A stretch of DNA of 64,000 bases from Alteromonas gracilis (GTDB lineage: Bacteria; Pseudomonadota; Gammaproteobacteria; Enterobacterales; Alteromonadaceae): contig NZ_PVNO01000030.1 in the NCBI RefSeq assembly GCF_002993325.1, positions 14,178 through 78,177 of the forward strand, given 5' to 3'. Below, piece after piece: positions 1 to 9,649 of the stretch (position 1 is the first letter of the stretch; each line of letters begins with the position of its first letter). The translations under genes and the position numbers were made by a program. Below the pieces are notes generated by a model. That model searched no databases. It had not been told where the DNA came from and saw nothing but the letters and a program-made list of their open reading frames with translations.

Positions 1-342
1 AACTGTTACGTTAGGTAAATTACCGGAAGATACCATTACCCTTCCACAAGAAGACGTAATTTCGACAACAGCGCCCGATGAAAGCACGAGCCCTCTTACA
101 TCTGATAGTAGGGAGCAAGACAACACGGCGATTGAAACTGTTACGTTAGGTAAATTACCGGAAGATACCATTACCCTCCCACAAGAAGACGTAATTTCAA
201 CAACAGCGCCCGATGAAAGCACGCCCCTCCTTACATCTGATAGTAGGGAGCAAGACAACACGGCGATTGAAACTGTTACGTTAGATAAATTACCGGAAGA
301 TACCATTACCCTTCCACAAGAAGACGTAATTTCAACAACAGA
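1..342 (+). repeat. 135-bp in-frame tandem repeat, two full copies and one partial
   Basis: Unit boundaries are at 1, 136 and 271, each beginning AACTGTTACGTTAG. The third copy diverges after about 70 bp, at GAACCTGTGACG. The period is a multiple of three, so copy-number change would keep the reading frame. The window edge may hide further copies upstream. Confidence 0.95.
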
Positions 343-583
343 ACCTGTGACGGAGCTAACTGCTAATGTCATCGATTTTGATCTTCCGTATGAAGATTTG
401 ATTCTTCCATCAGCTGAGTCTGATTCATCTGAATTAGACAGCGACGAGACGCTACTTTCTGGTTCAAATAACCAAATAGCTGATATATCAAAAGAAGGCA
501 GTGGGGATATTAATGCACCTTCTCCCACTGAGTCTGAAGTACTCAAAACTGCGATGGATAAGCTTCCACCTTTAGATATCTGA
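2..583 (+). CDS. 3' part of an acidic protein with 45-residue tandem repeats (partial)
   Basis: The reading frame is open from the first bases of the window, so the start lies upstream. The visible 193 residues begin with a 135-bp (45-residue) unit repeated at 1-135, 136-270 and, as a partial copy, from 271 to about 342. Copies differ by only a few bases (for example TSPLTSD against TPLLTSD). The repeats are rich in Thr, Asp, Glu, Ser and Pro. A non-repetitive acidic tail follows and ends in LPPLDI. There are no membrane segments, Cys or recognisable domain in the visible part. The composition would suit an extended linker or surface stalk, but I do not recognise the family. A terminator follows the stop. 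Confidence 0.7.
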   Translation, partial: TVTLGKLPEDTITLPQEDVISTTAPDESTSPLTSDSREQDNTAIETVTLGKLPEDTITLPQEDVISTTAPDESTPLLTSDSREQDNTAIETVTLDKLPEDTITLPQEDVISTTEPVTELTANVIDFDLPYEDLILPSAESDSSELDSDETLLSGSNNQIADISKEGSGDINAPSPTESEVLKTAMDKLPPLDI

Positions 584-620
584 TAAGGTAGTTTCTTCTC
601 AAAATCGATAATATATACAT

Positions 621-655
621 AAGACCCTGACATAAATTTCAGGGTCTTTCTTTTT
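621..655 (+). terminator. Rho-independent terminator of the repeat-protein gene
   Basis: A 10-bp perfect stem (AAGACCCTGA / TCAGGGTCTT, 621-630 and 639-648) with an 8-nt loop is followed by TTCTTTTTG. It lies 38 bp after the stop codon at 583. Confidence 0.9.
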
Positions 656-829
656 GCCCTTCTAACATTTTTGAAAATATTCTCAGTTTCAGCATAAGTT
701 AATTTAATACAGTATACAGACTTTTTGTTTTGTAGACTTTGTTACGCACCATAAAGCTCCTCACCTCTTTGATAAATATAAGGGTTTCGTATTTCTTTCA
801 ACTCCGTATAATAAGATGTTCAGTTATCA

Positions 830-904
830 GTCCCCATAGTTTAATGGATAAAACAAGGCCCTCCTAAGGCTTAGATGTTGGTTCGATTCCAGCTGGGGAC
901 GCCA
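830..904 (+). tRNA. tRNA-Arg (anticodon CCT)
   Basis: The acceptor stem is GTCCCCA (830-836) with TGGGGAC (894-900). The discriminator base is G901 and CCA is encoded at 902-904. The anticodon stem AGGCC/GGCTT encloses the loop CTCCTAA (861-867) with anticodon CCT at 863-865, which reads AGG arginine codons. The T-loop GTTCGATTC is present. All arms fold without gaps. Confidence 0.96.
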
Positions 905-1028
905 TCTTTGCTAAATCCGCTGAATCACAAGTCAAAGTGCCTGAACACCCTTCTTTTTTTACAAATATTTTCGTGTGTTTCGCTTGAATTTCAATCTGTG
1001 TAAGCAATACTCTTTTAAACAGGAGAAC

Positions 1029-1157
1029 ATGATGACTTTTGATTTTCCCTCACCCAATGGTGACAATAGCGAAGCTGAGGCTTGCGAAGACACGCCCTTT
1101 ACTGAAGAAGAATGGGAAGCTATCAATGCCCTCTCTGAACCTGGTGCTATTTTTTAA
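1029..1157 (+). CDS. Small acidic protein of 42 residues, unknown function
   Basis: A short frame starts MMTFDFPSP and ends LSEPGAIF. I place the start at the ATG pair at 1029/1032, because AGGAG lies just upstream at 1021-1025; an earlier in-frame start at 975 has no such site. The product is strongly acidic (many Glu and Asp) with a C-terminal segment EEEWEAINALSE that could form an amphipathic helix. It has no signal peptide or Cys-rich motif. It sits alone between tRNA-Arg and smrA on the same strand. I do not recognise a family; translation is supported only by the ribosome binding site and composition. Confidence 0.5.
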   Translation: MMTFDFPSPNGDNSEAEACEDTPFTEEEWEAINALSEPGAIF

Positions 1158-1300
1158 AAGGTGATTTTTAAAAATTTATCCCCACATTTATACCGTTGTC
1201 GGTCAGTTCTTTATTTTTTCTAAAGCGCTATTTAACAATGTAGATCGACAGTTCTTTAAGGACGTATGAATAGCCAAGCAATAACGAGAGTGAGGGGCAA

Positions 1301-1888
1301 ATGGGCCAATTTGAAAGCGACGATATCGATTCGTTTTTTGCAGAAATGCAAGATGTAAAACCAATTGCATCAGATGATAAGGCTTTATTACACGACCCTG
1401 AAAAGGCGCTCGCCGAAAAACAAAAACGTGCAGCAAGGCAGCTAAGTGTTCGCGACAAACTTGCTAACCCTTTAAGCATGGAAGGCGTTAAGCCTGTACC
1501 ACCTGATGATTTTATACATTTCCAGCAGCCCGGCATTCAAGACGGCGTATTTAAAAAACTTCGTCTTGGGAAATACCCTTTAGAGACCAATATTACGCTA
1601 TCAGGAAAGACGCTAGAGCAAAGCCGCGACCTGATTTATAGCACTATTAAATCAAGTCACGAGCAAGGGGTTCGTGCCCTACTCATTAAGCATGGAACGG
1701 GGGAAAACAGTAAACCCTTTCCGGCATTAAAGAAGAGCTATGTTAATCATTGGCTAAAAGAACTTGATGAGGTGATCGCATATCATACGGCGCAACCCAT
1801 GCACGGCGGGTTTGGCGCAACCTATGTGTTGCTGAAAAAGCATCCTCAGCAAAAATTGATCAATAGAGAAAAGAATAAAAAGGGATAA
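1301..1888 (+). CDS. smrA: Smr-domain DNA endonuclease, SmrA type
   Basis: The protein has 195 residues. The N-terminal half (1-95) is a charged region ending in a conserved basic stretch (KKLRLGKYPLE). The C-terminal half is a compact Smr domain: LSGKTLEQSRDLI, the core ALLIKHGTGEN (HGxG-type motif) and the terminal HGGFGATYVLLKK strand. Smr domains of the MutS2/SmrA family nick branched or structured nucleic acid; E. coli SmrA (YdaL) has similar length and layout. The gene has its own GAGGGG ribosome site and appears monocistronic, ending at the hairpin near 2,000. The exact biological substrate is not known from sequence. Confidence 0.85.
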   Translation: MGQFESDDIDSFFAEMQDVKPIASDDKALLHDPEKALAEKQKRAARQLSVRDKLANPLSMEGVKPVPPDDFIHFQQPGIQDGVFKKLRLGKYPLETNITLSGKTLEQSRDLIYSTIKSSHEQGVRALLIKHGTGENSKPFPALKKSYVNHWLKELDEVIAYHTAQPMHGGFGATYVLLKKHPQQKLINREKNKKG

Positions 1889-1995
1889 AATAACGGACAA
1901 GTTTTTTAGGCTTCGACAATGGATTTGTCCGCTTTGTTTTAGGCTTTTTTCACAAGCAGCAACACACGGAAAACTTTTTAATAGCCCATAATGAT

Positions 1996-2037
1996 TAACG
2001 CCCGTATCAAGCAACTTGATACGGGCGTTAGAATTTT
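1996..2037 (+). terminator. Very stable terminator hairpin after smrA
   Basis: A 16-bp perfect stem (arms 1996-2011 and 2015-2030) with a 3-nt loop CAA is followed by GAATTTTTC. The U-tract is on the plus side, so it serves smrA about 110 nt after its stop. It also separates smrA from the convergent small gene that ends at 2047. Confidence 0.85.
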
Positions 2038-2046
2038 TCTTTCAGA

Positions 2047-2187
2047 CTACTTAACTGAAGACAGCACACTTAGCGTTGTTGGAGCTTCGGCAGACTTCGC
2101 AGATGTGCTAAAAACAGCAGTTACGAACATCAGCACTACAGCTACAGCCACTCCGGTTAAGCCAAACCCTTTTGAGGAACGATTCAT
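2047..2187 (-). CDS. 46-residue single-span membrane or secreted peptide
   Basis: Reading the minus strand from ATG at 2187 gives MNRSSKGFGLTG, then a hydrophobic segment VAVAVVLMFVTAVF (about residues 13-26), then a polar tail STSAKSAEAPTTL ending SVLSSVK. This is a basic N-terminus, a hydrophobic core and a small-residue region, typical of a signal anchor or of a signal peptide with a possible cleavage after STSA or SAKSA. An AAGAGACG sequence lies just upstream. The plus-strand frame over the same bases has no coherent character. I do not recognise the family; the case rests on the clean membrane-peptide architecture. Confidence 0.5.
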   Translation of the reverse strand: MNRSSKGFGLTGVAVAVVLMFVTAVFSTSAKSAEAPTTLSVLSSVK

Positions 2188-2400
2188 TGGTCGTCTCTTA
2201 TTATTTAAACCAGCTCGCAAATGCAGAATACCGGTACAACCCTAACTCAACTCCTGTAACCTAATTGCATTCCCTGCGTGCACTACAATAGATCAGTGAC
2301 AACTTGATGACAAGAGCAAAAACCAGATTTTTGACACTTTAACAAAGGTTTGACGCCTATTTATGGTATGCGCATTTATTAAACAGTATTTTTATAGAAA

Positions 2401-2427
2401 ATAAACAGGGGGTTTCCCCCTGTTTAT
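2401..2427 (-). terminator. Terminator hairpin downstream of purL
   Basis: A 12-bp perfect stem (2401-2412 with 2416-2427, core AACAGGGGG/CCCCCTGTT) with a 3-nt loop lies 18 bp beyond the purL stop. The following minus-strand sequence TTTCTATAAAAATAC is only moderately U-rich. Confidence 0.75.
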
Positions 2428-2445
2428 TAAAAATCACACAGTTAA

Positions 2446-5400
2446 CTAGCCAACAAATTTACGGGCGTTTCTAAAGATTCGCATCCACGCACCGTCCTCT
2501 TGCCATTCATCTGGACGCCAAGAGTTTGCAACGGCTCTAAATACACGTTCAGGGTGCGGCATCATAATAGTGCTGCGCCCATCTACAGACGTTAAACCAG
2601 TAATACCTTGTGGTGAACCATTCGGGTTAGCCGGGTATTGCATGGTTGGCTTGCCGTAGTTGTCTACGTAACGCATCGCCACCTGCGCGCCCACCAGTGA
2701 TAACGCGTTGTCGTTAGCGAACTCAGCCTGACCTTCACCGTGCGACACAGCAATAGGCATACGCGAACCTGCCATGCCATCAAGCAGCACAGACTTAGAT
2801 TCCATCACTTCAACCATTGCAACGCGGGCTTCAAATCGCGCCGACTGGTTAGTGACAAAGTGCGGCCAATGCTCAGTGCCAGGGATCAATAATTTAAGGT
2901 TCGAGAGCATCTGACAGCCATTACACACACCTAAACTGAAAGTATCGTTACGGTTGAAGAAGCCTTCAAACTGATCCCGAGCCATGCTGTTAAACAGTAT
3001 AGACTTAGCCCAGCCTTCACCTGCTCCCAGAACATCACCGTAAGAGAAACCACCACAAGCAGCAAGACCCGCAAACTGTTCAAGGGTAATGCGACCTGCC
3101 AACACGTCACTCATGTGTACATCAATAGCATCAAAGCCTGCACGGGTAAATGCAGCCGCCATTTCAAGATGCGAGTTAACGCCCTGCTCTCTTAAAATAG
3201 CCACTTTGGGCTTAACGCCTTTGGCGATATAGGGCGCGGCAACGTCTTCGTTAACATCGTAAGATAGCGCTGCATGCAAACCAGGGTCGGCAGCATCTTG
3301 CTTCGCAGCGTGTTCTTGTTCAGCACACTCTGGGTTATCACGAAGCTTTTGCATTTCAAACGTAGTTTGCGCCCACGTTGTACGCATTGATACGCGGCTA
3401 TCTGAAAGTACAGCAACGCCATCGCGACTAAACTCAATCATATCTGTGCTATTAAGCGTACCGATATCGTGAGTCAATTCAGTTAAACCGAATTCCGTCA
3501 ATACTGCGTTAACTGCTTCCTGGTCGCTTTCAAGCACTTGAATAACGCCACCCAGTTCTTCATTGAACAATACAGCAATGTCGTTACCTTTAAGGCTATC
3601 AAGGTTAACGCTTACGCCTGTTTTACCCGCAAAGGCCATTTCAGCAACAGTGGTAAACAGGCCACCATCTGAACGGTCGTGGTACGCACATACCAAGCCT
3701 TTTTCGATAAGCGCCTGCATTGCGTCAAAGAAGGCTTTAAGGCGGCTAGCGGACACCACATCGGCTGGGCTATCGCCAAGCTGGGTATAAACTTGCGCCA
3801 AACAGCTCGCGCCCAAGCGATTTTTACCTTCACCCAAATCTAGTAGCAACAAGCGGCTTGCGCCTTTGTCTGTTCTAAGCTGAGGCGTCACCGTTTTGCG
3901 AATATCTTTTACGGCGCCAAACGCTGAAATAACCAGTGACAGCGGAGAAGTCACCGCTTTGTCTTCTCCGTTTTCATTCCATGCCGTTTTCATCGACATT
4001 GAGTCTTTACCCACTGGAATGGTTAGGCCTAACTCTGGGCAAAGTTCCTCACCCACTGCTTTTACAGCTTCATAAAGACCTGCATCTTCCCCAGGGTGTC
4101 CAGCTGCTGCCATCCAGTTTGCGGACAGTTTAATGCGCTTAATATCGCCGATGTTTGCTGCGGCAATGTTGGTTAACGCTTCACCCACAGCAAGACGTGC
4201 TGACGCGCCGTGTGACAAAAGTGCAACAGGCGTACGCTCGCCCATCGACATCGCTTCACCGTGGTAGGTGTCAAATGCTGTTGCGGTGACCGCCACGTCT
4301 GCCACTGGGACCTGCCATGGGCCCACCATTTGGTCGCGACTTACAAGGCCGGTAACCGAGCGATCGCCAATGGTAATAAGGAAAGTTTTTTCAGCGACAG
4401 TTGGCAAAGATAAAATGCGGTTTGCAGCTTCACTTAAGGTAATGCCTGTGTCGTCTAGTGCTGGCGAGCTTACCTCGGACGAACTTACGTCACGGTGCAT
4501 TTTAGGCGGCTTGCCTAAAAGTACGTCCAGCGGCATATCGATGGGTTTGTTATCAAACTGGCTATCGTTAAGGTTTAGGTGTTGCTCTGCCGTGGCTTCA
4601 CCAACCACAGCAAATGGCGCGCGCTCGCGGGCACAAATCGCTTCAAAAACTGGCAGGTTTTCTGGTGCTACAGAGAGTACATAGCGCTCTTGCGATTCGT
4701 TACACCACAATTCTAGTGGCGTCATTCCAGGCTCATCAGACAATACTTTTCTAAGTTCAAAGTTACCGCCACGGCCACCATCATTAACCAGTTCAGGCAG
4801 TGCGTTTGAAAGGCCACCCGCGCCCACATCGTGGATAAACTGGATAGGATTGTTGTCCCCTAGCTGCCAGCATGCATCAATCACTTCCTGACAGCGACGC
4901 TCCATTTCTGGGTTGTCTCGCTGTACAGAGGCAAAGTCTAAATCTTCGTTCGATTGGCCAGACGCCATTGACGACGCTGCCCCGCCGCCAAGACCAATAT
5001 TCATCGCAGGGCCGCCAAGCACAATTAGCTTAGCGCCAACGGTGATTTCACCTTTTTCAATATGTTCACGACGAATGTTACCTAAGCCACCAGCCAGCAT
5101 AATAGGCTTATGGTAGCCACGAACTTCGACGCCGTTAAAACTATTAACTTCTTGCTCAAACGTACGGAAATAACCTAATAGCGCAGGACGACCAAATTCA
5201 TTGTTAAACGCAGCGCCACCTAGAGGGCCTTCAAGCATAATATCAAGGGCACTAACAATGCGCTGTGGCTTGCCGTATTCGAATTCCCAAGGCTGCTCAG
5301 CGCCCGGTATACGTAAATTAGATACGGTGAAACCAACCAAACCCGCTTTAGGTTTTGAACCACGACCTGTGGCACCTTCATCACGAATTTCACCACCAGA

Positions 5401-6333
5401 GCCTGTTGCAGCACCTGGGAAAGGTGAAATTGCCGTTGGGTGGTTATGGGTTTCTACCTTCATCAAAATGTCGATATTTTCATGATGGTATTCGTATTGA
5501 TGTGTTTGAGGATTAGGGAAGAAGCGCCCTGCTTCCCATCCTTCCATAACCGCTGCGTTATCTTTGTAGGCTGAATACACGTGATCAGGCAATAACTCGT
5601 AGGTGTTCTTGATCATTTTGAACAGCGACTTCTCTTGATCTTCGCCGTCAATGGTCCAGCTAGCGTTAAAAATCTTGTGACGACAATGTTCAGAGTTTGC
5701 TTGCGCAAACATGTAAAGTTCAACGTCAGTCGGGTTTCTGCCTAGCTTTGTAAAGCTTTCAAATAGGTAGTCAATCTCATCATCGGCAAGTGCCAGGCCT
5801 AACGATACGTTTGCATTAACCAGCGCATCTTTGCCTTCGCCTAAAACATCAACACTGGTGAAGGTATTGGCTTCAGTGTGAGCAAAAAGCACCGCTGCAT
5901 CGTCGGTATTAGTAAATACTGACTCAGTCATTCTGTCGTGTAGAAAGCTAGCAACAAGTGCAAAATCATCTTCGCTAAGTGCCGTCTCTGACTCGATATA
6001 AAATGCACAGCCGCGTTCTATTCGGTTGATATTTTTTAGACTACAGTTATGAGCGATGTCGGTGGCTTTAGAAGACCAGGGAGAGATAGTGCCGGGGCGA
6101 GGAGTGATAAGGAATAGAGTTCCAGAAGGTGTTTGTGCTTGCCTCGCGGGGCCGTAAGTGAGCAGCTTTTCGAGTATTTCTATTTGCTGCTTAGACAAGT
6201 CACCTTTGGAATCGACTAGGTGAACATATTCGCTATAAAGGTTTTTTACCCTAACGCCGGATTGACCCAGCTTTGCAATCAGTTTAGTTTGGTTAAACTC
6301 TGATAGTGCAGGAGCGCCTCGAAGGACCAACAT
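2446..6333 (-). CDS. purL: Phosphoribosylformylglycinamidine synthase, single-chain
   Basis: The 1295-residue enzyme converts FGAR, glutamine and ATP to FGAM in step 4 of purine synthesis in the cytosol. The start [13 protein letters not shown] matches the conserved N-terminus of the large PurL type (E. coli about 1295 residues). In order: PurS-like N-terminal domain, linker, two AIRS-type ATP domains ([20 protein letters not shown] near 310; a second half containing SDGGLF and GGV motifs), and a class I glutamine amidotransferase domain. Nucleophile Cys1137 lies in GVCNGCQ, and [10 protein letters not shown] supplies the His/Glu pair. The gene is complete and monocistronic, divergent from mltF, with its own promoter near 6,430. 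Confidence 0.98.
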   Translation of the reverse strand: MLVLRGAPALSEFNQTKLIAKLGQSGVRVKNLYSEYVHLVDSKGDLSKQQIEILEKLLTYGPARQAQTPSGTLFLITPRPGTISPWSSKATDIAHNCSLKNINRIERGCAFYIESETALSEDDFALVASFLHDRMTESVFTNTDDAAVLFAHTEANTFTSVDVLGEGKDALVNANVSLGLALADDEIDYLFESFTKLGRNPTDVELYMFAQANSEHCRHKIFNASWTIDGEDQEKSLFKMIKNTYELLPDHVYSAYKDNAAVMEGWEAGRFFPNPQTHQYEYHHENIDILMKVETHNHPTAISPFPGAATGSGGEIRDEGATGRGSKPKAGLVGFTVSNLRIPGAEQPWEFEYGKPQRIVSALDIMLEGPLGGAAFNNEFGRPALLGYFRTFEQEVNSFNGVEVRGYHKPIMLAGGLGNIRREHIEKGEITVGAKLIVLGGPAMNIGLGGGAASSMASGQSNEDLDFASVQRDNPEMERRCQEVIDACWQLGDNNPIQFIHDVGAGGLSNALPELVNDGGRGGNFELRKVLSDEPGMTPLELWCNESQERYVLSVAPENLPVFEAICARERAPFAVVGEATAEQHLNLNDSQFDNKPIDMPLDVLLGKPPKMHRDVSSSEVSSPALDDTGITLSEAANRILSLPTVAEKTFLITIGDRSVTGLVSRDQMVGPWQVPVADVAVTATAFDTYHGEAMSMGERTPVALLSHGASARLAVGEALTNIAAANIGDIKRIKLSANWMAAAGHPGEDAGLYEAVKAVGEELCPELGLTIPVGKDSMSMKTAWNENGEDKAVTSPLSLVISAFGAVKDIRKTVTPQLRTDKGASRLLLLDLGEGKNRLGASCLAQVYTQLGDSPADVVSASRLKAFFDAMQALIEKGLVCAYHDRSDGGLFTTVAEMAFAGKTGVSVNLDSLKGNDIAVLFNEELGGVIQVLESDQEAVNAVLTEFGLTELTHDIGTLNSTDMIEFSRDGVAVLSDSRVSMRTTWAQTTFEMQKLRDNPECAEQEHAAKQDAADPGLHAALSYDVNEDVAAPYIAKGVKPKVAILREQGVNSHLEMAAAFTRAGFDAIDVHMSDVLAGRITLEQFAGLAACGGFSYGDVLGAGEGWAKSILFNSMARDQFEGFFNRNDTFSLGVCNGCQMLSNLKLLIPGTEHWPHFVTNQSARFEARVAMVEVMESKSVLLDGMAGSRMPIAVSHGEGQAEFANDNALSLVGAQVAMRYVDNYGKPTMQYPANPNGSPQGITGLTSVDGRSTIMMPHPERVFRAVANSWRPDEWQEDGAWMRIFRNARKFVG

Positions 6334-6413
6334 ATTGATTTACCTGGTTTGTTAGAAACAACGACCACCAATGCGACGCGTTGCCTCTTGGATTGATGAG
6401 TATTTCGGCGCGG

Positions 6414-6442
6414 ATTATAAAGTAATAATGAGCAGTAAGTAA
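6414..6442 (-). promoter_or_regulatory. Likely sigma-70 promoter of purL
   Basis: On the minus strand a perfect TATAAT (6419-6414) is preceded at 17 bp by TTACTT (6442-6437). Transcription would start near 6407 in a GC-rich stretch (CCGCGCCG) and run about 75 nt before the purL ATG. Confidence 0.6.
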
Positions 6443-6509
6443 CCTCATAACGCGCTTACGTGAACTTTTTTTTAAACTTAGACGGTTTAATGACAACAAG
6501 TAAAGGTCT

Positions 6510-7898
6510 ATGCAGTCATCTGACTATAAAAAGCGATTAAAGCTACAGTTAATAATTATTTTATCTATTGCAGTAATGAGTTGTGGCGTCCCATCAGTGC
6601 CTACTGCGCTCTCATCATTATTAGAAAGAGAATCTATTCGGGTGGGCACGGTTTACGGAGCAGGCACGTTTTATAATGGCGCAGAAGGCCCTCAAGGGTT
6701 TGAGTACGAGTTACTGGCAGGTTTCGCTGATTACTTGGGTGTCACCTTAGATTTGTATCCGTTTTATAGTTACGAAGTCATGCTTGAGCAACTTGAAGAA
6801 GGCAACCTAGATATCGTGGCAACGGGTGATGCGGTTACTGATTCATTGAAAAAACGCTTCGCTTACGGACCCGCCTACCAGCACGTCGAACAAGAGCTTA
6901 TTTTTCAGGCGGGAACAAACAGGCCTAGAGATCTCGCTGATTTGGACGCACCGATTGTTGCAGTATCAGGGAGTAGCCAAGCATATCTTTTAACAGATAT
7001 TTTCGACGAACTGAACGAGAGCAATGAGGTCATAAAAACCAATTTGGTGACCACTGAAGACTCAGACTCAGAAGAACTACTACAACAAGTGGCTAATGGT
7101 GACATCGCGTATACTGTGGCCGACAGCAATCGTTTAGCACTTCAGCGTAGACGCTATCCCAATTTAGCAGTCGCGAAAACACTTGATGAGAAGATGCCAA
7201 TGGCATGGGCTCTACCAATGAATCAAGATGACTCGGTTAAAGCTGCATTAATTGAATATTTTGGCACCGTGCATCAGTCTGGTTGGTTTACGGTGTTGGA
7301 AGATAAATATTTCGGCCATATTCGACAGTTTGATTATGTGGACAGTCGAGCATTTAACTACGCTGCAGAAACCTCACTGACAGAGTACAAACCGTTATTT
7401 CAAAAGTATGCTGGCGAGCTCGACTGGCGACTTTTAGCGGCTATGAGCTATCAGGAAAGTCACTGGGACAGCGAAGCTATCTCTCGGACGGGCGTACGTG
7501 GGTTAATGATGCTTACCTTAGATACGGCAAGCGACTGGAACGTAGACGATAGAACCGATCCTGAACAAAGTATTCGCGGTGGGTCACGTTATTTCGCCAG
7601 CTTACTAAATAGGATCCCCGCGCGTATAAGCGACCCCGATAGAACCTGGATGGCTATGGCCTCGTACAATATCGGCATGGGACATCTGGAAGATGCGCGA
7701 GTACTTACTGAAAGACAAGGTGGAAATCCTGATCTATGGGTAGACGTAAAACGCCGATTGCCGCAGCTTAGACAAAAGAAATACTATCGAACTACCCGCT
7801 ATGGTTACGCTAGAGGCGACGAAGCGTTGCAGTATGTTGAAAATATTCGTCGCTATTACGACAGCTTAGTCTGGCTAGACGAACAAGGAAAAATTTAA
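6510..7898 (+). CDS. mltF: Membrane-bound lytic murein transglycosylase F
   Basis: The protein has 462 residues. An N-terminal hydrophobic segment (about 11-25, LQLIIILSIAVMSC) exports it; Cys25 could be lipidated, but the box is imperfect. Residues about 40-270 form a periplasmic substrate-binding-protein (family 3) domain beginning RESIRVGTVYG, which is a regulatory module in MltF. Residues about 285-455 are the SLT catalytic domain: AAMSYQESHWDSEA with catalytic Glu316, then GVRGLMMLT and the ASYNIGMGHL motif. The enzyme cleaves peptidoglycan to 1,6-anhydromuropeptides at the outer membrane. Length and domain order match E. coli MltF. It is divergent from purL. Confidence 0.95.
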   Translation: MQSSDYKKRLKLQLIIILSIAVMSCGVPSVPTALSSLLERESIRVGTVYGAGTFYNGAEGPQGFEYELLAGFADYLGVTLDLYPFYSYEVMLEQLEEGNLDIVATGDAVTDSLKKRFAYGPAYQHVEQELIFQAGTNRPRDLADLDAPIVAVSGSSQAYLLTDIFDELNESNEVIKTNLVTTEDSDSEELLQQVANGDIAYTVADSNRLALQRRRYPNLAVAKTLDEKMPMAWALPMNQDDSVKAALIEYFGTVHQSGWFTVLEDKYFGHIRQFDYVDSRAFNYAAETSLTEYKPLFQKYAGELDWRLLAAMSYQESHWDSEAISRTGVRGLMMLTLDTASDWNVDDRTDPEQSIRGGSRYFASLLNRIPARISDPDRTWMAMASYNIGMGHLEDARVLTERQGGNPDLWVDVKRRLPQLRQKKYYRTTRYGYARGDEALQYVENIRRYYDSLVWLDEQGKI

Positions 7899-8077
7899 CG
7901 CCATTCATTATCGCCTCTCTTGAAAACTGTCATTTCGATGTCATCTTTATTCACTACCCTAAGAAAGAGTTAGTCAACGCTAACTCACTTTCTCAAAAGA
8001 CAATATTCGATAAACATATTCAATGCGAGAAGGACGGTTAGTCTTTCTACAGCGAGAGATGAGAGAAAGGAGAATAA

Positions 8078-8233
8078 ATGAAAAGAAATCGTTTTATGAA
8101 AAAAGGAATAAAATTGAAAAACAATAATAGACGTAGGCTTATGCTTAAACGTTGTCATCAAAAAGTACTTCAGCGTCGTAAGCTCTTTGTGACCAGTGAC
8201 ATGTTTACTCAACTAACTCGCACACCGAGCTAG
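8078..8233 (+). CDS. 51-residue highly basic protein, unknown function
   Basis: The frame MKRNRFMKKGIK ... CHQKVLQRRKLFVTSDMF ... TRTPS has about one third Lys/Arg. It is preceded by a near-perfect ribosome site, GAAAGGAG (8064-8071), 6 nt before the ATG. A 7-bp hairpin (7967-7973/7980-7986, GAGTTAG/CTAACTC) lies about 90 nt upstream and may end mltF or structure this leader. The opposite-strand frame across the region has no ribosome site. The size and charge resemble nucleic-acid- or ribosome-associated small proteins, but there is no recognisable match (it does not look like RMF). The function is unknown. Confidence 0.6.
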   Translation: MKRNRFMKKGIKLKNNNRRRLMLKRCHQKVLQRRKLFVTSDMFTQLTRTPS

Positions 8234-8303
8234 TACTATGGGCGGCTCAACTCGCTGCCCTCAGATCTCTTACATTTACACTTCTATAAACTTCTATGTT
8301 GAA

Positions 8304-9044
<741 letters not shown>

Positions 9045-9141
9045 TCAAATTTGCTATTTAAGTTGGTGAAATCTGTTAATCTTTATTTTCTACCTGCCGA
9101 GTAAAAAACCTAACACATTAAAAAATAATGACTTTTGTCAC

Positions 9142-9158
9142 TTGGCAATGTACTTGCA
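9142..9158 (+). promoter_or_regulatory. Putative sigma-54 promoter for the PspB-like gene
   Basis: TTGGCAATGTACTTGCA has GG (9144-9145) and GC (9156-9157) separated by exactly 10 bp, matching the -24/-12 consensus YTGGCAC-N5-TTGCW except at one or two positions. Transcription would begin near 9169, about 200 nt before the PspB-like gene at 9368. About 100 bp between tadA and this site are available for an enhancer-binding protein. Confidence 0.65.
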
Positions 9159-9367
9159 AACTCTCATTATAACACTGCTGAAGTGAAGGAATTAACTGGT
9201 TACATTTTTTACCAAAAATGTTGAAAAATAACCGTTATATTGCCAAAAGCCTAGCAGGATTTTCTCAATAAGTAGTTAGATCGAATTGACTAGATATACA
9301 GGTGAATTAGACAACTGAACATATTTTCACCTACACTGTTTTAAAGCCATTTGTGAGGGATACCACC

Positions 9368-9601
9368 GTGAATATGACCGCGATTGCAATAGTAGCTATT
9401 TGTGCTTGGGCACTTGTCAGTATTGTCGATAGTGCAAAAGACAAAAGTAGAAAAAAGCTTAACACTAAAGAAGTCGATGCTTACAAAAAAGAAATTGCTG
9501 ATTTGAAAGAGCGCGTATCAGTGTTGGAGAAGATTGTCACCGACGAACGCTACGACTTAAAAAAGCAGTTTGCGGACTTAGAAAAAGACCGCGTCGCATA
9601 G
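9368..9601 (+). CDS. PspB-like small membrane protein with coiled-coil tail
   Basis: The 77-residue product has one N-terminal transmembrane helix (MTAIAIVAICAWALVSIV) followed by a charged coiled coil containing LKERVSVLEKIVTDERYDL. This is the same layout and a similar C-terminal motif to PspB of the phage-shock envelope-stress system (RIQALESILDAE type). I chose the GTG at 9368 because GAGGGA lies 7 nt upstream; the GTG at 9353 overlaps that site. A sigma-54 promoter upstream fits, since psp genes are classically sigma-54 dependent. No pspA or pspC lies beside it, so it stands alone. PspB identity is inferred from architecture. Confidence 0.6.
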   Translation: MNMTAIAIVAICAWALVSIVDSAKDKSRKKLNTKEVDAYKKEIADLKERVSVLEKIVTDERYDLKKQFADLEKDRVA

Positions 9602-9649
9602 GTCACCTCAAACTTGTCTCCCCGCCAGCGCGTTAACTTAAACCGCGCG

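Noticed and set aside
1991-2245. 84-codon plus-strand frame after smrA
   Set aside because: Its start lies inside a 16-bp terminator hairpin and the opposite strand holds a better small membrane-peptide gene.
6371-6384. PurR-like operator in the purL leader (GCAACGCGTCGC on the minus strand)
   Set aside because: Only about 7 of 12 positions match the PurR core GCAAACGTTTGC and the symmetric centre is wrong.
7967-7986. Hairpin after mltF as a Rho-independent terminator
   Set aside because: The stem is only 7 bp and followed by ACTTTCTC without a U-run; kept only as a comment on the small gene downstream.
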